A DNA stretch of 64,000 bases from an uncultured Winogradskyella sp. (GTDB taxonomy: Bacteria > Bacteroidota > Bacteroidia > Flavobacteriales > Flavobacteriaceae): positions 1,111,596 to 1,175,595 of the forward strand of contig NZ_CANMCZ010000001.1 of the NCBI RefSeq assembly GCF_947496485.1, in the 5' to 3' direction. The notes beneath the pieces were generated by a model. That model was given only the letters and a program-made list of their open reading frames with translations. It was not told where the DNA came from and did not search any database. The first letter of the stretch is position 1. Every line of letters starts with the position of its first letter. This document shows positions 40,439 to 49,464 of this stretch, one piece after another. The translations under genes were made by a program, and so were the position numbers.

Positions 40439-42802
40439 TTAATTCAATGTAATAGGCTTTTCTTCAAAAATAAACGATCCATCATTTGCAATACCTTCTA
40501 TAAATAAGGTGACAGGTACTTCTTGCTGTTCTATATTAAAGTAAATACTATTTTGATTATCTATTGATAATTCTGGTTTCCAATCTACAGTTCCAAAACC
40601 TATATAGAAGTCATCATCGTAATATTGATACTTAGGTACATAGAACTTTTTTTTAGTAGAAAACGTTAATGGAAAAATAAACTCTTGTTTTTTAGTTCTG
40701 TCATCCTCTGTTCTCGATCCAGGGTATAATTGAATTCTAATGATACCCAAATAGCGATTTGGCATATTACTCATTCTATCTATAGAGATATAATCAATAT
40801 ATTTTAAGTTAAGTCTATATAGATCACGACTATCAGCAAGGAACCCGTCTAAATATAATAGTGGTGGTGGATTTCTTGCAAATTTATTTGTAACAATCAT
40901 TATGCTTTCTTTCTCTAGCTCAAAAGCTTTAAAACCATTCACTGATAAAAAATTAGAGAGATACATATGGTGTTTAATTTCCTTATCGTCAATAATGGTA
41001 ATATCTCCTCTAACTTTTTTCTTTAATTCTGCAATTCTTAGTTCTTTCTCTGAAAATTCAGCATTCACAACTACCTCATCTAATTGCTGCACATCTCTTA
41101 GTTTTTTAAATGAAGATATATCTGTACTTAAGTGGGTTTGTAAACTGTAATACATTTTTGGCTTCAATATATTATGAGATGTATTTAAGTAAGGAATTCT
41201 ATTTGGCATCGCCTGTATGTATAATTTGGTGGGAAAAATATTTTCTTTCTCAAATTTTGATAGATATATACCATCAGATTCAAGTGGGAAAAAATTATCT
41301 ATATAAAAATAATCTAGGTCTGTCTTTTCAATTTCAAAGAAAAAAGGTTCTTTCTTATCTTTTGAATATATCATATAGGTAGTTTCTAAGGTAGCGTTAT
41401 CTTCATTAGTATTTACTTTGAGCTTAATGCCTTGTTCAAATTCGAATGGTAAATTTGTCTTTGATTTAAAAATATTGTCCCACTCATAACTACTCCACCC
41501 TTGGGTAAGGAGTAAATTATCTAGTTCTAATTTTTTTCTATCGGTGATATCTGTAAAATAATATCTGGCTTGCTCAATGTTGCCATTAAGGTAGGGTTGA
41601 AGAAAAGTGTACGACAGGATATTATGATGCCTTTTGTGAGATTGTGTCCCTTTAGGCAATATAGAAATACTTAAGTTGTTGAAGGTCTCTTTATCAATTT
41701 TATTGAAATTTAGCTTAAAGCTTAGTGAGTCTTTTATTTTGCTGACTGAAATCTCTTCAGATTTAATTATATCTAATCCATTAAAGTTAAAAAACAAGCG
41801 CTCTGCGATAGGTTTGTTGTTTTCATTAAACAGAGTTATAACATTAATACCTGCAGGAAGAGTCGCTAGGTCAAACGATTTTATGAGCTCTGGATTATTC
41901 TTAAAAGATACATCAAAAGTCTTAATCTCAGCACCATTATGTAAACTTAAAGTATATTTTTTATCATTAATAAGCGCTATGCTTTCTAGATTTGTTTTTA
42001 ATGCTACAACGGCTCTGTTTTTATGGTTTGCTACAGAAATTGAAACTCCAATCTCTTCAATTTTATGGTTAATTGGAAAAAGATAGTCTTTGTTTAGGTG
42101 GCTAATTTTCACCTTATACTGTTTACCTAACTCTGCCAAAAGCGGGAAATTGCCGATACCCAATTTATTCACCTTAAAGGTTGTAATAAGATCATTGTTC
42201 TGGTCAGTTACAGTACCATCGGCAGATGGTAAACCATAGCCCTTTACATCTTTAATTACTACACCTATTTTATTAATAACACCGTGGATTAGGTGCCCAC
42301 CTTCAGGAAGAAACTGTGCATCTATGTTATTTTTTGCAATTTCATTGACTATAACCCTTTCTTTTTCTGGGTCAATGACCCTAATGGATTCAATAAAATA
42401 GTTCTGTTCCTCAAAATTCCGCATCCAATTTGTGTAAGCCTTAATGTTATAATAACCAGAACTAAAGAGAGAATCAATAGTAAATATGTTTGAAGCGACT
42501 CCATTATCAATACGGATGAGTTTTTTCTTAATAATGTTTTTGTTTTCGTCTTCAACACTCACGTATAGATTTGTAGTCAATAAAGATGTTTTTTTAGTTT
42601 TCTTATCTAAAACATAGGCTGTAAAACCAATTGATTCACCTTTAATGTAAGTTGACTTATTAAGATGTAGATAAACTAATTCTCTTGGTGCATCAATATA
42701 ATCATCAAAAATGTTAATTAAATCTGATTCTTCTTGAGCATTAAGAAAACTAAAAGAAATACATAAAATGAAATACAGGGATAAGGTAGAATAGTGTGAT
42801 TT
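40439..42802 (-). CDS. MG2-like/TonB-plug surface protein, paralogue 2
   Basis: I use MKSHYSTLSLYF (42802) as start since it begins the signal peptide (SFLNAQ); the ORF-track start adds 11 residues. About 788 residues share domains and long identical runs with the downstream paralogue (YLHLNKSTYIKGESIGFTAY, TPVTLFIEG-like ends). The plug-like segment is degenerate (LIRIQLYPG in place of GGARGANGILRIYS). Tandem duplication with divergence of the C-terminal part suggests different partner proteins. Confidence 0.75.
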   Translation of the reverse strand, partial: KSHYSTLSLYFILCISFSFLNAQEESDLINIFDDYIDAPRELVYLHLNKSTYIKGESIGFTAYVLDKKTKKTSLLTTNLYVSVEDENKNIIKKKLIRIDNGVASNIFTIDSLFSSGYYNIKAYTNWMRNFEEQNYFIESIRVIDPEKERVIVNEIAKNNIDAQFLPEGGHLIHGVINKIGVVIKDVKGYGLPSADGTVTDQNNDLITTFKVNKLGIGNFPLLAELGKQYKVKISHLNKDYLFPINHKIEEIGVSISVANHKNRAVVALKTNLESIALINDKKYTLSLHNGAEIKTFDVSFKNNPELIKSFDLATLPAGINVITLFNENNKPIAERLFFNFNGLDIIKSEEISVSKIKDSLSFKLNFNKIDKETFNNLSISILPKGTQSHKRHHNILSYTFLQPYLNGNIEQARYYFTDITDRKKLELDNLLLTQGWSSYEWDNIFKSKTNLPFEFEQGIKLKVNTNEDNATLETTYMIYSKDKKEPFFFEIEKTDLDYFYIDNFFPLESDGIYLSKFEKENIFPTKLYIQAMPNRIPYLNTSHNILKPKMYYSLQTHLSTDISSFKKLRDVQQLDEVVVNAEFSEKELRIAELKKKVRGDITIIDDKEIKHHMYLSNFLSVNGFKAFELEKESIMIVTNKFARNPPPLLYLDGFLADSRDLYRLNLKYIDYISIDRMSNMPNRYLGIIRIQLYPGSRTEDDRTKKQEFIFPLTFSTKKKFYVPKYQYYDDDFYIGFGTVDWKPELSIDNQNSIYFNIEQQEVPVTLFIEGIANDGSFIFEEKPITLN

Positions 42803-42889
42803 CATAATAGCTGATTTTGTACATGAATATATCAAAAATCACTCCAAAGTAAAACGACTTTAATGCATTATTAAGTATTGTTTCAGCCT

Positions 42890-44950
42890 TTAACTGATGG
42901 TTAAACCATTAGAAACTTCATCCTTGTCAGGATTAACAAACACCAAATTACCTGCTTCATCCTCGGTCATTAAAATCATCCCTTGGCTTTCTACACCACG
43001 AAGTTTTCTAGGTGCTAAATTCACTAAAACTGTAACACGTTTACCAATAACGTCTTCTGGCTTAAAGCTTTCTGCAATACCAGAAACGATAGTCCTAGTG
43101 TCAATACCAGTATCTACTTTTAAAACCAATAGCTTTTTTGTTTTTGGCATTTTTTCTGCTTCTAAAATAGTACCAACTCTAATATCTAGTTTTGTGAAAT
43201 CATCAAAAGTGATTTCTTCTTTTTGAGGTTCAACAACTTTATTTGCAACTTCGTTAGCTTTTTTACTGGCTTCAAGCTTTGCTAATTGTGCTTCGATTTG
43301 AGAATCCTCAATTTTAGAGAATAGTAGTTCCCCTTTTCCTATTTTATGTTCTGCAAGAAGTAGAATTTCTTTCGTTGATATATCTTCCCAATTAGATTCT
43401 GAATCAAGTTCAGAATGACAAAGAATTGCCTTTAGTTTATGAGATGTAAACGGTAAAAAAGGCTCGGATAAAACAGCTAGTGCAGAAGCAATTTGTAATG
43501 CCACAAACATTACTGTTTTAGTGCGTTCTTCATCTGTTTTAATAGTTTTCCATGGCTCTTCGTCAGCTAAGTATTTATTACCTAGTCGCGCCAAATTTAT
43601 AAGCTCTTGGCTTGCTTCTCTAAAACGGTAACGCTCTATAGAACTAGAAATAACAGCTGGATAGGCTTTTACAGTGGCTAAGGTTTCTTCATCTATAGGT
43701 TTATAGTTTGATGGAGTTGGCACAATACCATTATAATATTTGTTGGTTAGCACCACAACACGATTAATAAAGTTTCCAAAAATGGCAACGAGTTCATTAT
43801 TGTTTCTCGCTTGGAAATCTTTCCATGTAAAATCGTTATCCTTAGTTTCTGGTGCATTTGCCGTTAACGCATAACGCAATACATCTTGTTGGTTAGGGAA
43901 ATCCATTAAATAGTCTGGTAACCAAACTGCCCAATTTTTTGAGGTTGAGAGTTTATTATTTTCTAAGTTTAAAAACTCGTTTGCAGGTACATTTTCTGGT
44001 AAAATATAAGAACCTTCAGCCTTTAACATCGATGGAAAAATAATACAGTGAAATACAATATTATCCTTACCTATAAAGTGAACTAGTTTTGTGTTTTCAT
44101 CCTTCCAATAATCTTCCCAATTTTTGCCTTCTCTTGCAGCCCATTCTTTGGTTGAAGAAATGTAACCAATTGGAGCATCAAACCAAACATAAAGCACTTT
44201 ACCTTCACCTCCTTCTGCAGGTACCGGAATTCCCCAATCTAAATCTCTAGTTACTGCTCTTGGTCGCAGACCATCATCTATCCAAGATTTTACTTGACCG
44301 TAAACATTGGGTTTCCAGTCTTTTTTATGCCCCTTTAAAATCCATTCTCTGAGAAAATCCTCATGCTTGTTTAAAGGTAAAAACCAATGTTTGGTTTCTT
44401 TTAAAGTTGGTACATTTCCTGTTATAGCCGATTTCGGGTTTATTAAATCTGTAGCGTTAAGGCTGCTTCCACAGTTTTCGCACTGATCACCATAAGCTTC
44501 TTCATTTCCACATTTAGGGCAAGTTCCTATTACAAAACGATCAGCTAAAAACTGATTGGCTTCAGCGTCGTAAAGCTGCTCTGTAACTTCTTCTACAAAC
44601 TCATTTTTGTTGTAGAGTGTCTTAAAAAACTCTTGAGCTGTATCATGATGGATTTTAGCCGAAGTACGCGAGTAATTATCAAAAGAAATACCAAACTCTT
44701 CAAAAGATTTTTTGATAATTGCATGGTATTTATCGACGATGTCTTGTGGTGTAACTCCTTCTTTCTTTGCCTTTATTGTAATTGGCACTCCATGTTCATC
44801 ACTTCCGCAAATAAAAGCAACATCATTACCTGTTAATCTTAAATAACGAGAATAAATATCTGCAGGCACATATACACCAGCCAAATGACCAATATGTATT
44901 GGACCGTTGGTATAAGGTAATGCTGCAGTTATAGTATATCTTTTCGACAT
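42890..44950 (-). CDS. metG: Methionyl-tRNA synthetase
   Basis: About 686 residues from [11 protein letters not shown]. The class I HIGH motif is PIHIGHLAG, the KMSKS motif is KLSTSKN, the zinc knuckle is [18 protein letters not shown], and the C-terminal EMAP/Trbp111-type tRNA-binding domain is [20 protein letters not shown]. It charges tRNA-Met and initiator tRNA. Between the anticodon-binding and C-terminal domains a segment reading [11 protein letters not shown] (about residue 510-520) is encoded by a palindromic dispersed-repeat-like sequence and is not part of normal MetG. The start MSKR is preferred to MNIM three codons upstream. Confidence 0.97.
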   Translation of the reverse strand: MSKRYTITAALPYTNGPIHIGHLAGVYVPADIYSRYLRLTGNDVAFICGSDEHGVPITIKAKKEGVTPQDIVDKYHAIIKKSFEEFGISFDNYSRTSAKIHHDTAQEFFKTLYNKNEFVEEVTEQLYDAEANQFLADRFVIGTCPKCGNEEAYGDQCENCGSSLNATDLINPKSAITGNVPTLKETKHWFLPLNKHEDFLREWILKGHKKDWKPNVYGQVKSWIDDGLRPRAVTRDLDWGIPVPAEGGEGKVLYVWFDAPIGYISSTKEWAAREGKNWEDYWKDENTKLVHFIGKDNIVFHCIIFPSMLKAEGSYILPENVPANEFLNLENNKLSTSKNWAVWLPDYLMDFPNQQDVLRYALTANAPETKDNDFTWKDFQARNNNELVAIFGNFINRVVVLTNKYYNGIVPTPSNYKPIDEETLATVKAYPAVISSSIERYRFREASQELINLARLGNKYLADEEPWKTIKTDEERTKTVMFVALQIASALAVLSEPFLPFTSHKLKAILCHSELDSESNWEDISTKEILLLAEHKIGKGELLFSKIEDSQIEAQLAKLEASKKANEVANKVVEPQKEEITFDDFTKLDIRVGTILEAEKMPKTKKLLVLKVDTGIDTRTIVSGIAESFKPEDVIGKRVTVLVNLAPRKLRGVESQGMILMTEDEAGNLVFVNPDKDEVSNGLTIS
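43394..43420. repeat. REP-like palindrome inserted in frame in metG
   Basis: GATTCTGAATCAAGTTCAGAATGACA contains TTCTGAA and TTCAGAA around a short loop and resembles dispersed palindromes of flavobacterial genomes that translate to HSELDSES. It lies in a flexible linker of MetG and keeps the reading frame. Confidence 0.5.
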
Positions 44951-45058
44951 GATGTTCATTTTAATTGAAGCGCAAAATTAGCGATTTTACTTGTAGTAAT
45001 AAAACCAAAAGACCTCTAGTGAAACTAAAGGCCTTATTCTCAATATTCTTTATAATTA

Positions 45059-46666
45059 TTATCTTATTATCAACGACTTACTAAAATTTTGGTTTCCTAC
45101 TGAAATTCTGTAGATGTACTGACCCACATTTAGTTTTGTGGATACCGCATTTTTTATATTAATACTATGCTCACCTGCAAATAGCATTTCATTTTTAAGT
45201 GTCGCAATATCTCTACCCATAATATCATATAGTTTTATGACTGTATGTTGAGTATATGGATTTTTTATTTTTAATACAGAATCATTGTCTGTATAAAGCA
45301 CATAATGCTTAAATCTATTTTTGTTAAAGTCTTCAACACCGAGTGTACTACAATTAAAACCAAGATCAATTCTGGCATGGGTTGTATTAAGTAAGGCTTC
45401 ATCTACTAAATCACTATCTATACAAAGCCATTCTTGCATTATACTAGCGTAGATTTCTCTAAAATCTTGCGTGTAATCTAAATTTCCTTCACCATCGTTA
45501 TTTGTAAGGTCTGGATGTTGACTTATAAAGCCGTTGCCCTGTATTGCTGGGCCAAATAGCATTAATGGAGCGGCTTTCCCATGGTCTGTTCCATTAGAAC
45601 CATTTTCGTAAATACGACGACCAAATTCACTAATGGTCATTGATAATACCTTATCGTCAAAACCTGCTTGTGCCAAATCTTCGTAAAATGTTTTTATAGA
45701 GTTAGATAAATCTATCATCAAATCTCTATGGTCGTCCACTTGGTTAGCATGTGTATCAAAACCATCTAAGCTTACCATGTATACTTTAGTACCTAAATTT
45801 CCTTTAATCAATTTTGCTACAATAGATAATTGCTGACCCAAATCTGAATCCATATAGCTGAAACTATTAGTGCCTTGTGTGTAAGCATCATGTATGGTTC
45901 CTGCATATTGATAGGTGGTATTTGTTGTGCCTCGCATAAACTCTAACTGCTCGCCATAAATACATTCAGGAAAACTAGACATATCATGTACAGTTCCGTT
46001 TTGGGCAATAGATACAAGTTGGTCTGGATTAGCAACAGAAAACGCATAATTATTTGATGCACCATCAAAAATTAAATTTCCAATACTGCCTATTTGAACA
46101 GCAGCAGGAATAACTGGCGGATTTAGTAAATATTCAGGATATAATTCTTCAAAATGACGACCTAACCAACCAGATTGTGTTGTGTTCGTTGGATCTGTTG
46201 ACGCCCAAACATCTGAACCTGCAAAATGTGATTGACTAGGGTTTTCATAACCTACTCCATGTACCACTTTCATAGCACCATTATCCCAGAGATTAAGTAA
46301 ATCATTCATATAATTTGGAATACCAAAATCTGGAGTTAAAGGGGTAATTTCATTCAAATTATGCTTAATCGATGGTCGCTGTATGGCGTAGGTATCATAA
46401 TCGTAAATAGGTACAATTGTATTAAGTCCATCATTACCTCCTTTTAATCTAATTATTACAAGAACACGATCGCTTTCAGAATTACTAATAGCAGCTGCTA
46501 ATTTAGAATTGCTTGATGCTGATAGTGGCATTCCTCCAAGCATCATCGTACCTGCTCCAGATAAACCTAAAGCTTGTAAGAAGGATCGTCGGTTCCATTT
46601 TTTGTGCTCTTGGTCGTGAGCACTAGTGCCAAATTTTTTATCTTCATTTGAATTATGATCACACAT
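45059..46666 (-). CDS. DUF1501 protein with Tat-like signal and T9SS sorting domain
   Basis: This 535-residue protein has an N-terminal twin-arginine motif (RRSFLQALGLSGAG) and the DUF1501 sulfatase-like fold (RLKGGNDGLNTIVPIYD, SLDGFDTHANQ, ISEFGRRIYENGSNGTDHG). A type A T9SS C-terminal domain (about 455-535, ending YIYRISVGNQNFSKSLIIR) follows. DUF1501 proteins are paired with DUF1800 across Bacteroidota and Planctomycetes; function unknown, possibly surface hydrolase activity. Tat and T9SS signals in one protein imply cytoplasmic folding or cofactor loading before secretion. Confidence 0.85.
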   Translation of the reverse strand: MCDHNSNEDKKFGTSAHDQEHKKWNRRSFLQALGLSGAGTMMLGGMPLSASSNSKLAAAISNSESDRVLVIIRLKGGNDGLNTIVPIYDYDTYAIQRPSIKHNLNEITPLTPDFGIPNYMNDLLNLWDNGAMKVVHGVGYENPSQSHFAGSDVWASTDPTNTTQSGWLGRHFEELYPEYLLNPPVIPAAVQIGSIGNLIFDGASNNYAFSVANPDQLVSIAQNGTVHDMSSFPECIYGEQLEFMRGTTNTTYQYAGTIHDAYTQGTNSFSYMDSDLGQQLSIVAKLIKGNLGTKVYMVSLDGFDTHANQVDDHRDLMIDLSNSIKTFYEDLAQAGFDDKVLSMTISEFGRRIYENGSNGTDHGKAAPLMLFGPAIQGNGFISQHPDLTNNDGEGNLDYTQDFREIYASIMQEWLCIDSDLVDEALLNTTHARIDLGFNCSTLGVEDFNKNRFKHYVLYTDNDSVLKIKNPYTQHTVIKLYDIMGRDIATLKNEMLFAGEHSINIKNAVSTKLNVGQYIYRISVGNQNFSKSLIIR

Positions 46667-46675
46667 AGCAGTAGG

Positions 46676-48139
46676 TTATTTAAGTTGAAATTCTGGAATT
46701 TTTATAAGATGGAGTAAAAGTAAAACCATTTGGTAAGGAACGGAATCCCATTGCAAATTCCATATTTGGTTTTCATAGTAGTTTTCTGGTAAATTGTGCT
46801 TAAAAACATCTGTTGCAATTTGGTATTCTTCAACAGAAAATAATTCCTTTGGCACAAATCTATCTATAACGCTCTTAGCGACAACGTAAGGATCGTTACT
46901 ATTCCCTGAGCTTTCTATAGCGAAGGTTCTTAACTCTTCGTTATAGTAGTCCCAAGTCTGCCAAACTGCCCATTGTAAAATCTCCCAACGACCTGTTAAG
47001 GTACTAGAGTTAATCCAATCTCTGTCTCCTTGCCATCCAGCAACATCAACAGGTTCAAACATAGATTGTCCCATAAGACCATTTATCCACGGCATAGCTT
47101 CATAAAAATCTTGATGTATACTAAAATTTGTGGCTTTTATATATGATACGGTCATATCATAAGGGCTTTTAATCTGAATGCCTATTGTTTTTGAGTCGAA
47201 GAAATGTTCACTCTTAAAAAGGGCTCGCAATACATTAGCAATATTAAAATCTTGTACGAAGATTGCCGCCATATCTGTAACAACATCTTCATTAACCGTA
47301 GCACTTACAAAATAAGTATATAATTTTCTGCAGATATACTCTGCAATTAGAGGTGATTTTTCCTGAAATAAAATATTAATAACGTCGTCATAACCCCAAT
47401 TTCCAGTTTGCTCAAAAATGGTTTTATCAGAATCGTCAAAGGTACTAGCATCAAAGTAAATAGGATAGGTCCAGTTCCAATTAAGTCTATGGTTATAACC
47501 AGTTAAGGCTTTAGAGGTTTCAACAATGTCTTGTTGTATATAGCCATTATCTACACCAAGTGTGAATAATTCGTATAACTCTCTGGCGTAATTTTCATTT
47601 GGACTGAAATTAGTATTTTCTAAGCCATTCAAATAAATTAGCATGGCACTTGTAATACCAATGTCTCTTACAAATTCTTGAAAATTACCAAGCATATAAG
47701 TTTCTAAAACACTGTAATATTCATAAAGATGATTACTCAAATAATAATCTTCTAAACGCGTCACAAAATGATTGCTCCAAAACATAATTAAACGTCCTTT
47801 TAAGCCTGTGGTTTGCATTTGGTTCATTACCTCAAACATTACTTCAGTGTGATTGAGCTGTGTTTGTTCATCAAAATCGAGACCAAGATTGGCATAATCA
47901 TCACTTGTGTAATTTGCCCAAACGGGTTCTGGCCAATTGGGAGCATTTAAAGATTCGTCAATTAATTGGTCAATGAGATCGTTTGGTGATAATGCAAGCC
48001 CGTTATTGATTGTCGCTTTATTTGCGTCGTAACCAAGGCGTCTGTAAGCGTGCCTAACTCTTAATTCGTTCCAAGGATTTTGGGTAGAAGGAACGTAAGG
48101 TTGCAAACTTGTTGTAATACAGGAAGTAAAAACAGTCAT
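46676..48139 (-). CDS. DUF1800 protein
   Basis: This 487-residue protein has DUF1800 motifs (RVRHAYRRLGYDA, MFWSNHFVTR, NENYARELYELFTLGVDNGY, VAGWQGDRDWINSSTLTGRW). It is 9 bases upstream of the DUF1501 gene, the standard pair. No clear signal peptide; MTVFTSCITTS could be a short lipoprotein signal. The pair is thought to be secreted or surface-located; no activity is established. Confidence 0.88.
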   Translation of the reverse strand: MTVFTSCITTSLQPYVPSTQNPWNELRVRHAYRRLGYDANKATINNGLALSPNDLIDQLIDESLNAPNWPEPVWANYTSDDYANLGLDFDEQTQLNHTEVMFEVMNQMQTTGLKGRLIMFWSNHFVTRLEDYYLSNHLYEYYSVLETYMLGNFQEFVRDIGITSAMLIYLNGLENTNFSPNENYARELYELFTLGVDNGYIQQDIVETSKALTGYNHRLNWNWTYPIYFDASTFDDSDKTIFEQTGNWGYDDVINILFQEKSPLIAEYICRKLYTYFVSATVNEDVVTDMAAIFVQDFNIANVLRALFKSEHFFDSKTIGIQIKSPYDMTVSYIKATNFSIHQDFYEAMPWINGLMGQSMFEPVDVAGWQGDRDWINSSTLTGRWEILQWAVWQTWDYYNEELRTFAIESSGNSNDPYVVAKSVIDRFVPKELFSVEEYQIATDVFKHNLPENYYENQIWNLQWDSVPYQMVLLLLHLIKIPEFQLK

Positions 48140-48299
48140 ACAGTAGGATTTTATTTCAAAATAGTAAATTTATTGCGAAAGCAATAAGGTATATACGTTA
48201 AAGTTGCTGATTTCAGATGTTTTTTGTTAAAAATTTATTAAAAAATGATTGCTGCGTGATTTCCTATTTTACTTTTTATATTTACAAAAAGCAAATTTT

Positions 48300-49325
48300 A
48301 TGATTTTGAGACATTCCATTTTACTTTTATTTTTTGCTATCAACCTAGCTTTAAGTACTGCTTTTTATGCTCAGAACGAAACAGATAATTCATTCGAAAT
48401 GACATCTAAATTAATCCAACCACCATATTTAAAAGCTGGTGACACAGTAGCTATTGTTGCACCTTCGGGAATTTTAAAAAATCGTGAACGCGAAGTGCAA
48501 CAAGCCGTAGATTTATTAAAAAAATGGGGTTTGCACGCTGTTGTTGGTAATCACGTATTTAGTAAGGACGAGCATTTTGCTGGTACTGACGAAGAACGTT
48601 GTGAAGATTTACAAAAAGCGATGGATGATCCTAAAATAAGTGCTATTTGGTGTGCTAGAGGTGGTTACGGAACGGTTAGAATTTTAGACAAAATAGATTA
48701 CACAGAATTCAAGAAAAAGCCGAAATGGATTATTGGTTATAGCGATATTACAGCATTACACAACCAAGTACATAATGAAGGATTTCAATCACTTCATGCT
48801 TTAATGTGTGTGAGTTTAACAAAAGATTTAAGCGAAGTACAAAATTCGATTGATACTTTTAAATCTGCTTTATTTGGTAACCCTGAAAATTATACTTTAG
48901 AAGGTTCAAAATATAATAGAGAAGGTGATGCGTCAGGTGAATTAGTTGGTGGAAATCTTACCATGTTGCATACCATGTTAGGCTCTAAAGAAAGTATTAA
49001 TACGTCAGGAAAAATATTATTTATTGAAGAAATAGGCGAATACAAATATCATATTGATCGCATGTTACAAAGCATGAAAAGGGCTGGTTATTTTGACAAC
49101 TTAAAAGGGCTGATTGTTGGTGACATGTCTAAACTGAGAAAAAATACTACGCTTTGGGGAACTTCTGTTGAGCAATTGGTACTTGATGCTCTAAAGGATT
49201 ATGATTTCCCAATAGCGTTCAATATGCCTGCAGGTCACGAAAAAGATAATAGAGCTTTGGTTTTAGGTAGAACTGTTGATTTGAATGTTAGAAAGAACAA
49301 ATCTTTTGTAGAATTTAAAAATTAA
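48300..49325 (+). CDS. LD-carboxypeptidase (peptidase S66), exported
   Basis: I start at MILRHSILLLFF (48300), which gives a Sec signal peptide; the ORF-track start is a TTG 17 codons earlier. About 341 residues carry S66 motifs (VAIVAPSGILKNRER, WCARGGYGTVRI, IGYSDITALH with the nucleophile Ser, GGNLTMLHTMLGS). It trims D-Ala from muropeptide tetrapeptides by LD-cleavage during murein recycling. The E. coli homologue is cytoplasmic, so a signal peptide suggests a periplasmic or lipoprotein-like variant. Confidence 0.85.
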   Translation: MILRHSILLLFFAINLALSTAFYAQNETDNSFEMTSKLIQPPYLKAGDTVAIVAPSGILKNREREVQQAVDLLKKWGLHAVVGNHVFSKDEHFAGTDEERCEDLQKAMDDPKISAIWCARGGYGTVRILDKIDYTEFKKKPKWIIGYSDITALHNQVHNEGFQSLHALMCVSLTKDLSEVQNSIDTFKSALFGNPENYTLEGSKYNREGDASGELVGGNLTMLHTMLGSKESINTSGKILFIEEIGEYKYHIDRMLQSMKRAGYFDNLKGLIVGDMSKLRKNTTLWGTSVEQLVLDALKDYDFPIAFNMPAGHEKDNRALVLGRTVDLNVRKNKSFVEFKN

Positions 49326-49464
49326 AATATTGTGATACTAAAACTTTTTTAGAATATTTATTTGTAAGAAAAAATTCTAAATTTATATTTTAAAGGTTGT
49401 AAATCAAAAATTTATGATTAAATTTAAGTGATATTATTACTCCTAATTTTAATCAATCTACTCT

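Noticed and set aside
40902-42558. ORF-track entries opposite to the MG2/plug gene
   Set aside because: Antisense shadows in AT-rich coding sequence.
45000-45058. Hairpin AAGACCTCTAGT/ACTAAAGGCCTT as terminator of metG or DUF1501
   Set aside because: Two mismatches and no clean T-run; it lies upstream of the DUF1501 stop on the wrong side for that gene and is too weak to call for metG.
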